64,000 nt of DNA from assembly GCA_963576725.1 (NCBI GenBank), contig OY755243.1, forward strand, positions 43,695,243-43,759,242, in the 5' to 3' direction. A program made the position numbers and the translations under genes. The DNA is from Azorinus chamasolen. Its lineage: Eukaryota; Mollusca; Bivalvia; Cardiida; Solecurtidae. This document shows positions 23,701-35,700 of this stretch, one piece after another; the stretch's first letter is position 1; the number at the start of each line of letters is the position of its first letter. The notes beneath the pieces were generated by a model that saw only the letters and a list, made by a program, of their open reading frames with translations, was not told where the DNA came from and made no database searches.

Positions 23701-26700
23701 AGCAAACAGAGCAGACGCTGATCAGAGGAGCCGTCTGATCTGGGTCTACGAGGTTTGCAAATGCGTGAAAACACGTTTATATGAGGGAAAGGGTTAAATC
23801 CCATTAGCAAACAGAGCAGACCCTGATCAGACGGCTGCTATAGGAGGCGTCTGATCTTGGTCTACTCTGTTTGCAAATGCGTGAACACACGTACATGTAT
23901 ATATGAGGGAATGGGTTTTAATAATGGTGGGTTAACCTCGACTACGATAAGGGCGAATTATGGAGAACTTTTGCAAACAGTTCTGTTCCAGATCAGACAC
24001 TGAGTAACCCGACGTCTCATCAGAATCCAAACTGGATGACACTCTGGTTGAATATATAGAAATATGCAAAAGAAAGAAACACACTTACACATGTATTAAA
24101 AAAACTGGAGTAGATGATATTTTCTATCTCAGCTGTATCAAAGGTTGGTGTGTGAGTCACGCAAGTCCTATGTATATGCGCGGGACACGATATTGTACTG
24201 GTACTTGCAATCATTATAGACCCAGATCAGAAGGTTTGTCACTCAAACTCCTTTCATACTTAACTCATTCTCTCCTATGCTATTTGTAGACCCAACCTAT
24301 TTGAATGTATCTACCAAAAAGGAGCATTAACTAGAGGAAAGGAAACAATTAGAAGTTTGTAGTTTGAAACCGTTGTGATAAATAGAGCATTTGCTCCTTT
24401 ATGTTATGCTCTGACAAAACTGTAGAATCAGATCAATATCATGTCATAAGCCAACAGAGCAGACCCTGATCAAACAGCTCCTATAGGGCCCGTCTGATCT
24501 GGGTGTTCTGTTTGAAAATGCGTAAAAATGCGTTTATAATATGAGGGAAAGGGTTGACGTTTTACTTGATAGGGACTCATTTTGTCGACATTGCAAAGTA
24601 GACCCAAACCAGGCGATTCCGTCAGGACTCGTCTGATCAAGATCTGTCCTTTTTGTTTATAGAATTATATACATGTATGTAGATCAATTTCTACAGTTAC
24701 TATATTGGTCAAAAACCTGTGATCATATTCCATTTTACAATAAAACCTGTTGATTCGTATTGATGAGGTCATCATATTCCATAGTCAGACAGAGGATACC
24801 ATAGTCAGACGGCATACCATAGTCAGACAGTTCCTACAGAGCATACCATAGTCAGACGGCTCCTACAGAGCACACCATAGTCAGACGGCCTTATAGAACA
24901 TACCATAGTCAGACGGCATACCCTAGTCAGACGGCTCCTACAGAGCACACTCTAGTCAGACGGCTCCTGCAGACATCATACCATGGTCAGATGGCTCCTA
25001 CAGACCCTATCATAGTCCGATAGCTCATACAGAACATACTGTAGTCAGTCGGCATACCATAGTCAGACGGCATACCATAGTCAGACGGCATACCATAGTC
25101 AGACGGCTCCTACAGAGCATATCATAGTCAGCCGTCATACCATAGTCAGTCTGCCTTACAGAGCATATCATAGTCAGACGGTATACAATAGTCAGACGGC
25201 ATACCATAGTCAGACAGTTCCTACAGACCACACACTAGTCAGACGGCCCCTGCAGAGCACACCATAGTCAGACGGCCTTACAAAGCATACCATAGTCAGA
25301 CAGCTCCTACAGAACATACCATAGTCAGACGGCATACAATAGTCAAACGGCTCCTGCAGAGCACACAATTGTCAGACGGCCTTACAGAGCATAGCATAGT
25401 CAGACGGCATACCATAGTCAGACGGCTCATACAGACTGCATATCATAGTCAGAAGGCTCCTACAGACCATACCATAGTCAGACAGCTCCTACTTAGCATA
25501 CTATATAAGTCAGACGGCATACCATAGTCAGACAGAGCATATCATAGTCAGACGGCATACCATAGTCAGACGGCCTTATAGAACATACCATAGTCAGACG
25601 GCATACCATAGCCAGACGGTATACCCTAGTCAGACGGCTCCTACAGAGCACAATCTAGTCAGACGGCTCATACAGACATCATACCATAGTCAGATGGCTC
25701 CTACAGACCCTACCACAGTCATATAGCTCCTACAGAGCATACTGTAGTCAGTCGGCATACCATAATCAGACAGCATACCATAGTCAGACGGCCTTACTGA
25801 ACATACCATAGTCAGACGGCATACCATAGTCATACGGCATACCCCAGTCACACGGCTCCTACAGAGCACACCCTAGTCAGACGGCTCCTACAGATAGCAT
25901 ACCATAGTCAGATGGCTCCTACAGACCCTACCATAGTCAGATAGCTCCTACAGAGCATACTGTAGTCAGTTGGCATACCATAGTCAGACGGCATACCATA
26001 GTCAAACGGCCTTATAGAGCATACCATAGTCAGACGGCATACCATAGTCAGACGGCCTTACAGAGCATACCATAGTCAGGCGGCATACCATAACCATACA
26101 GCTCCTACAGTTTGATCTGGGTCGGATGTTAAAATGCTTATACATGCATATGAAGTAAAGGGTTAACCCTTTGCTCCATAATCACGCCTTTCTACACCTT
26201 TAAAAACAGTGTAGACCAAGATAAGACTAGCACACACGCACATCCACACCCACACCCACACCCACACCCACACCCACACCCACACCCACACCCACACCCA
26301 CACCCACATCCACATCCACATCAACAACCACATCCACACCCACACGCTAGCACAACCCACATCCACAAGCTAGCATGCATGCACACCCATACACAAATGA
26401 CACGCTATGCATGATATATTCACGATCACGCTTTGTGGATTGTTTCAACTCAATAAAATTAAATTCACGAATGCGTGAAAGTGGAAATGGTAAAGAGTGG
26501 AAATATTAACACTTTAGATGCCAGCATTGTCGTCTGCTGGACACATTTTCGTCTGCTTTAAGTTTTAGAATGCGGTTTCTTCAATTTCTTCATAAAATGA
26601 TAAACAGATTGTCAGCAAACAGTTTGAATCCTGGCGAGTTACTGGACGTCTCATCTGTGTCTAAATTGTTTGCATGCGACTAGTCTCCATGTCAGTGAAG

Positions 26701-29700
26701 GGGCTAATACAGAATCGATACAGTAAAACCCCTCTAAACCGCACGTTCAATTTAGTGCAAATATCGGTATTGGAGACAGGTGGCAGCTTAATGCAGGATG
26801 AAAGTCATGCAGAAAGTTCCTATAGGAACTTTCTGCATGACTTTCACCCTGCATTAAGCAGCCACCTGCCTAAGAGTATATTGTATATAACTTCTTCTCT
26901 ACTAGAATTCAAGTTTAGAGGGAGTGTTACTGACCGTACACTGAAATGGTGAAAACAACAACACTAGCATTATCAATTAGTGGAATACGTAAATGTACCT
27001 TCGGTAGTGGTGGTCATATTGCTACTGTCTGTGCTTGTGCTCATCATTGTGGTTGTCGTCGTTGTGTTCATATATGACATTTCAATGGGCACCGTGTAAT
27101 TGTACACTCCTACCTTAGTAGTTTGCTGTAAGGCAATAGTATACCATACTACAGTAAAGTCTCGCCAATGCATCCATATAATTTATAAACGTATAATAGT
27201 ATATAACAGCCGATGGTTGCTTTATGCAGCGCAAAGGTAAAGCTAAAAGCTTCTATACGATCTTGTTTGCATTATTTTTCTCCCTGCATTCAGCTTCCAC
27301 CTGTTTTACAAATCCACATTAGACATAGTTTGAGTGGTCATACATGTGTTAGAGAGACATTACTATATTATATCCATTCCAATTGGGTTGAATATGCCCC
27401 AAACACACGTCCTGCATCAAGCTACCACCTGTTTTAAAAATCCAGATAACAGTAAATCCCCTCTAAAGCGGATTCTAGTAGAGAAGAATTTAGATACTTC
27501 TAGGCAGATGGCTGCTTAAAACAGGATGAAAGCCATGCAGAAAATTGTTAGAGGAGCTTTCTGCAAGAATTTCACCCTGCATTAAGTTGCCACCTGTCTC
27601 CAAGATCGATATTTAGGCCTATACAACATTTAACGTCCGGCTTAGAGGGGTTTTACTGTGTACCTCTTTTGAGTGGTCGTTTTAGCGGGATATGTAAATA
27701 CATGTATCAGATCTCGTTGTAGGTGATAGCATTTAATTTTTATAATGCTGTAAAAAGTAAAAACAAAAGTCTGCTCAAACTGTAGTCGGCTGCCATCTTG
27801 ACTACTTTCTATTCGATCAATGTTTGAGAATTTAGTTACACATTTTCAAAATACAGTAAAACCCCTCTAATGCGACCACATACAGTAAAACCCCAGTAAA
27901 ACCCCTCTAATGCGACCACATACAGTAAAACCCCTCTAATGCGACAACCTAAAAGAGGTATAATTCTGGGTTGTAGAGACAGGTGGTAGCTTAATGCAGG
28001 ACAAAAGTAATACAGAAAGCTCCTAGAGGAGCTTTCTGCATTACTTTTGTCCAGCATTAAGCAACCACCTGCTTATAAAGACAGATATGTTTATCCATTA
28101 AGTGGTCGCATTAGAGGGGTTCCACTGTACATGTAGTTTGAACCCTGATGAGACGTAGAGTTGAGACTCCTGTATAGGCGTTTTCTGTATTAAACAAGCA
28201 CGTGCATTTTTAAGAAGCATATGATTAATCAGTAAATGGTCGCTTAAGACAGGTTCTATTAACTATTTGGTTTAATCAGTAAATGGTCGCCTAAGACAGG
28301 TTCTATTGTAATATTTGGTTTAATCAGTAAATGGTCGCTTAAGACAGGTTCTATTGTACTATTTGGTTTAATCAGTAAATGGTCGCTTAAGACAGGTTCT
28401 ATTGTACTATTTGGTTTAATCAGTAAATGGTCACCTAAGACAGGTTCTATTAACTATTTGGTTTAATCAGTAAATGGTCGCTTAAGACAGGTTCTATTAA
28501 CTATTTGGTTTAATCAGTAAATGGTCGCTTAAGACAGGTTCTATTGTACTATTTGGTTTAATCAGTAAAATGTCACTTAACCGTTTACTTCATAAATACT
28601 TCATATGCCTTTGGAAACAGAGTAGACCCAGATCAGACGGCTCCTATATGAACCGTCTGAGCAAGGTCTGCCCTGTTTGCGTATGATATAATATGGAATT
28701 CTACAGTTTCTACTTTGACCATTTTTTCTCGTGTCTATGTGTCATTATAAAAAATAATCTAATTAATATTCATGATGTCATTGTTTCTTACTTGAATATT
28801 CATGGAGTAAAGGGTTAATACAGGTTTTGTTGTACTAAATGGTTTAACAAATAAATGATTGCTTAACTCTTTCCTTCATATAAACGCCTTTTTCACGCAT
28901 TTGCAAACAGAGCAGACCCAGATCAGAGAGCCCCTATAGGAGCCATCTGATCAGGATCTGCTCTGTTTGCTTCTGATATGCAATGTATCTGATATATCTG
29001 ATTCTGCAGTTTTTGTCAAAGCAAAAATTTCCCTTGAATTTTATAAATTATAGATCTTATGCTAATAAATACTTAATATGATGTCATCATTTCTCATCAT
29101 TTACACTATTTCACAATACACATGTATAGATTTGGGGTGAAGTGGTGCAGATCCTGATGACGTATTTTACGATATGCGATATGTTTGCAGATCAGATATC
29201 TTCACCTAGGAGCTTAGTTTTGTTATGGTTGCTTTATCTTGTCGAATGACAAATGAAAAAGCAGAAATCTGCATAGTATCTTAAAAAGAGAACTTATTGT
29301 ATGTAACCCTTTTCCTGTTCTATATTTATTCAAAATTCCAATACCTACTGAATATTTATAGACAAAATAGCTATAATGAAATTTATACGGTGAATCAATA
29401 TAGCCTTTTAGAAACTAAAGAAACATATCTATCAAATTCAATTAGCAAACAAAGCAGACCCAAACCAGACGGCTCCTATAGGAGCTGTCTGATCTGGGTC
29501 TACTGTGTTTGCAAATGCGCGAAAAAGGTGTTTATATGAAGGAAAGCTTTAACCAATCTATGCCCATATAATAAAGGAAACCCCGCCCAGATCTTACGTT
29601 GGAACCCATCCATTTGTATGTGAAGGGGGCAGAGCAAACAAAACATATGCTGGAATAAGCCATTGACAAGGATGGGGTCAGTAAACTGTTCAGATCCTAA

Positions 29701-32700
29701 TCAGAGGGTTCCTTAACCCTTTCCTTCATATAAACGTGTTTTCAAGCATTTGCAAACGGAGTAGACCCAGATTAGACAGTTCCTATTTTAGCTGTCTGAT
29801 CTAGGTATGCTCTGTATGCTAGTTGAATAAGACAAATCTGCTTCATTAAGTTTCTAAAATGGCTATAATGTTCCACCAACAGTAGGTACTGAAATTTGGA
29901 ATAAACATTTAACAGTTTGCCTGTGTCTTTTTTTAAGGACAGTGGACACTACTTGTTTAAGTGCAATTTTTGGCATGTGATCTATGGCACCTGATTCAGG
30001 GGAACGTGAATCAATGGCACGTAATCCAATGGCTATGTGCAATATTATGTACATGTACTATTGTTTCACCCTTAGAAAAAGTTTCAGGCACTACTACCGA
30101 AATTTACTTCATCCAGATAATGTGCTGCATTTTTAAAATCTTTTGATGCCAATTAATTTTCTTCTGCAAACGATGTCGTTTCAAAATGGACTTTCCTCCA
30201 ATGTATTCTCTAAAACGTAAATGGTTTTTCAAACATTTTGGATCCTGATGAGCCGCCCAGTTGCTCGGTATCTCATCAGGATCTAAACTGTTTAACACTC
30301 TACCTATTTCTGTAAAGAAATTGAAGAAATAAGTTATATTATATATTATAGGTGCAATAAAAAACACCTCTAGACCTCTTGTAAATAGTGCAGACCCTGA
30401 TGAGACAGCTCCTGCAGGAGCTGTCTCATCTGGGTCTTCACTATTTACAGGTAGGTATATTGACGTGAATAGCAAGCGAAGGGTTAATGCATAGTGAAAG
30501 TCATACAGAAAGCTCCTAGATGAGCTTTCTACATGACTTTCATCCTGCATAGCTGGTTTATACAGTAAATAGCTTAACAACTAGTTTATAAATAAATGAA
30601 TAAGTAATTGAATGCAGTTTCCAAATAGGATGGTCCATCGCTGTGTAACTATGCAGTTTATTTCAGTAAAAAAAGAGTAAATTGAAAAGAGGATTTTGAA
30701 AGACAAACAGTGCAGACCATGTTTAAAGAAGCTCCCCAGGGTATCATCTGGTGTAGGTTTACACTGTTTGCAAATACCAGCATACTCGTTTTTACATTCC
30801 TATATGATGAAGATAACTACAAACATTCCTGTGTCAATGCCCGGGCTGCTAACCCTTTGAATAAGGGAAACGAGCTGACTGTCATTTGCAAACAGTGTAG
30901 TCTCAGATCAGAGGACTCCTAAACGAACCATCCGGTCAGGATCGGCACTATTTGTCGTTTATATTCTCTCAAACTTTATACCCTTTTATAATCAATGAAA
31001 ACTCAATCTACCTTTAAACAGTGACGGACTGTTCCACTTTTAAAATTCAGTACTGCAAGGGCTAATCTGATTTAAACGTCGCAATTATCATGGTCTATTT
31101 AATTTGAATGAACATGCGTTGGTATCTAGTTCAAAAGTGTCGGGCGGATTTCAGACATGTACTTGTCTATCCCTGTATTAAGCAACCTATAGGAGCCGTC
31201 TGGTCAGGGTATGCTCTGTTTGCTTTTGATACACTTTAGATATGAGTATACAGTTTATAAGCCATGACCAAACCATCCTGTGTCCACGTGCTATCATAAC
31301 AAATTAATCTAACAAGTATAACTTCATTACCTCCTACATGAATATTCATGGCAGAAAGGGTTAACTATCCCTATTATAATCGTTAACCATTCATCTAATA
31401 AATATGCATGTAAGAAAAAAGGACACCATGGATGTTAATTAGAAGACTTGTTTTAATTCTGGCATATAAACACAGTAATGATGTGGCCATGGTATAATTG
31501 TATCTTTGTCATTCCATAAACAAACAGAGCAGACCCTGCTTAATCGGCTCCTACAGGAGCCGTCTGGACTGAACCAACTCTGTTTGAAAAAACAGTAAAA
31601 CCTCTCTATAACGGCCACTAAATTGTGTTAATTAGTTGGTATTTAGGGCAGGTGGCTGCTTAAAGCAAGGTGAACGTAAAACAGAACGCTCCTATAGGAG
31701 CGTTCTGTTTTACGTTCACCTTGCTTTAAGCAGCCACTCGCCTTTAACACAAAATACTTGATGTAATTTAGTGGCAGTTATAGAGAGGTTTTATTGTACG
31801 TTATAAGGCGCCTGTATCAGGTAAAGGGTTAATTGGCGGCATACTCCTTTACCTCATATAAAACACATTTTCAGACCTTTGCAAACAAGGTAGATCCAGA
31901 CCAGGCGGCTTGTGTTGGGACCGTCTGATCAAGGTCTGCTCTGTTTGCTTAAAAATTACACCGATCTGATTCTACAGTTTCTGAAATGGCCAAAACTTCC
32001 CTTGTTCATTTTGACCGTTATGGAAATTTAGTTAATGAATATTCATGATGTTAGACCACATTCATAACGGATCACATTTGTAACAGATATTTTACGAAGG
32101 TGATCACATTCGTAACAGGTAAAATATGTTACAAATGTGAGTGTCCGACATGGGGGTTGACATATGTAACAGGTTGAGTTCCTGAATGACAAGGTTCAAT
32201 TAGTTAATAATAGTGATAGGATTAAAATTGTATATGTTACTATATTTCCTTGAGGGTCATGTCTCAACTTTTCACAACCTTAACAGCACATTTTAAAGAT
32301 ATAATGTACATGCTTGTAATATGTTTTAGGATACCTGCCTGAAATATACTGAAGAGTTTCCATTTTTCATAGAACTTGTCATATACGTGCACATGCACCT
32401 AGGCAATGGTGTTAATGTGTTCCTATGATTAAATAAATATTACATCCTTTAGTTCCTTTATTTGCTTTTAATTAAGTAATTAATTGAACAATGTTTCATT
32501 TTTGCGATTAAAGATGATGCACATGCATTTTTAGCGTCCTTTTCTGTATGAAATTTGATGTGCTGCAAATGTGATTGTATGTCACATCAAAAATCGGCAT
32601 CAATCACATTCGTCACAAAAATGTGTTACATATGTGCTCGATTTCCGGATCACATTTGTAACACGTGTTACGAATGTGATCACATTCGTAACACGTGTTA

Positions 32701-35700
32701 CGAATGTGATTTGTTACGAATGTTGTCTAACACACGAATTAATGCATTCTTGTAGTACATGTATATATTTACAAGGGGAAGGGTTACAGTAGATAGGTTT
32801 CACTGTTCATTCATTCGTAAATAACAAACATCATACAACCTAGATTCAAATCTGTATATATACATGTACAGTCAAGTAGGCTACAGAGGCGCCAAATAAG
32901 TTTCGTCTGTACACAATGTTGTCTGCTTTAAGCCTTTAATTCTTCCGCTGCCAAAGTGTGTCGTCTGCAAACTTTGTCGTCTGCTATAAGATTTCTTTTT
33001 CTTTTCATTTTTCTTCATTTTTGTTTCAGAAAAAACAGTCACAGTAACAAACAGTTTGGATCCTGATGCGCCGAATTACTCTGTGTCTCATGCGGATCCA
33101 AACCGTTTTCAAAGGCAATCACGTATTGGTTCCCTGTAGCAAACTCTGCGGTTAGCATTTGAACGTCGCTGACCTTAACGTAGAAAAACCCTTATTTTGT
33201 AGTCAAGCGCACCCTTAATTGGATTTGTAAACATTCTGAATCTAGATGTATTCGACATTTACTTAATTGATTGAAAGCTTTAACGAATGAGAAATAAATA
33301 CGTATGATTAACCCTCATATGCTATGTTTGGACCCAACATCTTTAAATAAATCTACCGAAAAGGAACATTTACTACAAAAAAGGAAAGTTTTAGAATTGT
33401 GAAGTTTTGATAGAGCATTTACTCATATGGAGCAAATGCTCTTTTTATCACATTGGTTTCAAAACGTGACTTTTACAGAGGCGTCAGAATGCGTCAGTAT
33501 GAGGGAATGGGTTAGGTAGACAGTAGGCACACATTAACTAATGTAACCTGTTTACGGTCACTTTTCGGAGATTTGGAGGTAATTACTTGGTAGTCACGTT
33601 GTATATTTAACAAAATAATCAAAACTGTTTCAAAACATTAAAAATATTTATGCATTACGTACATTAATGCAGCCTCTCTAGAAACGGCCAAGAAACATGA
33701 ATCAACATGATTATCTCAATGAACGAGGCTTCTATTCACTCTATGAATGTTCATATAACTATCAAGGACCGCAATAGAAATAAGGGATCATCTTCCCTTT
33801 TTTGTGTCATCCTTGATATGATGCGACTGACATGATTCGTTAGTTATTTCATGATGCTTATATATATGCATTGCTTTAATTATCACAATGTTGATAAAAA
33901 AATTCAGTGTATTGCTATTGTAACCATGTTATTTGCACACTATTGAAATAAATATACGTATCTATCTATGTACGAAATAAAGACATCAAGGATATTAATT
34001 AGATTAGTTTATATAACGACACTTAAACACAGGAAACTTCAGCCAAGTCAGAACGTGTAGAAACAGATATGCATGTACAGTAGAACCCCTCTAATGCGAC
34101 CACTGAATAAATAAACATAGGTGTCTTCATAAGCAGGTGGTTGCTTAATGCAGGACAAATGCCCTGCATTAAGCTACCACCTGCCTATACCATCCATAAT
34201 TATACATAGTTTAGGTGGTCGCATTAGTGTATTTTTACAGCTATAAATGTATATTATTCTATAAGCAACCAGAGCAGGCCTTGATCAGACGGCTCCTGCA
34301 AAAGCTATCAGATATTTGCCTGCTATGTCTGCAAAGGCGTAAAATCTACCGAAAGGAGCATTTATAAGAGAAAAAAAATTGTTTAGAGTTGAAACCTATT
34401 GTGATAAATAGAGCATGTGCTCATATGGAGAACATGCTCTGTTTATTGCAATGATTTCAAAAAGTGACGTTTACATAGGAGCCAAAATAAAAAGGCGTCA
34501 GTATGAGGGAATGGGTTCAAGAACCTGGGTTATAGACGTTTTTAGTGTGGCCGTTTCAGAGAGGTTTTACCTTAACCCATTAATTTATTTTCATATTATT
34601 TAGAGAAAACTCGTCCGAATCTTACTTTGGAACCGACCATTTTTCATGTTGAGGGGGTTGGGGAGGGGCAGCAAATAAATATTTGCTGGTATATGCCATT
34701 AACATCGGCGGGTTCATCAAACAGTGTAGATCTTTGTCTATAGTCTATGCCTATATCATTTTAAGGGGATACTGGCCACTAATGGATTAACCCTTTCCCT
34801 CTTGAATGCCGTATTCATATGAGAACTATTGACATCGTCGTGAGTATTCACTAACTGAATTTGTGTAATGATTCTTTGGTATTGTATGAAACTGTACAGC
34901 CAGGTATGTTGTAATTTGTGTAATGATTCTTTGGTATTGTATGAAACTGTACAGCCAGGTCTGTTGTAATTTGTGTAATGATTCTTTGGTATTGTATGAA
35001 ACTGTACAGTCAGGTATGTTGTAATTTGTGTAATGATTCTTTGGTATTGTATGAAACTGTACAGCCAGGTATGTTATAATTTGTGTAATGATTCTTTGGT
35101 AGTGTATGAAACTGTACAGTCAGGTATGTTATAATTTGTGTAATGATTATTTGGTAGTGTATGAAACTGTACAGTCAGGTATGTTATAATTTGTGTAATG
35201 ATTCTTTGGTAGTGTATGAAACTGTACAGTCAGGTATGTTATAATTTGTGTAATGATTCTTTGGTAGTGTATGAAACTGTACAGTCAGGTATGTTATAAT
35301 TTGTGTAATGATTCCTTAGTATTGTATGAAACTGTACAGTCAGGTATGTTATAATTTCATAGGCAAACATAGCAGACCCTGGTCAGATGACTCATACAGG
35401 TACCGTCTTATCTGGATATATCCCGTTTGCGAAGGCGTGAGAAGGTATTTGTATGAGGGAAAGGGTTAAAATATGTAGATCGCATTCAATGGTTACCATA
35501 GTTTTGGAAGAAGAATTTCATGTTATTTTAGACCGTGATATATTTCAATATATCATATGCTTATGTTGTCATTAACAGAGTTGGAACGTATCCTAAAGCA
35601 TTCGTTTGATAACATTCATACACCAGAAAATGAGTATGAATACGAATGTTGATTTAATCTAAAAGTAGACCGATGCAAGTGTATGTTTAATTAAGCTAAC

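Noticed and set aside
24776..26105. CRISPR-like direct repeats
   Set aside because: Repeats are irregular with no constant-length unique spacers, the DNA is animal nuclear with introns, and the unit derives from a MITE arm.
26223..26356. Interstitial telomere repeat
   Set aside because: The hexamer is CCCACA/TGTGGG, not TTAGGG, and it begins inside an F element.
30104..30580. 158-codon minus-strand ORF
   Set aside because: Runs across H2, G and D MITE fragments; composition follows those repeats, not a gene.
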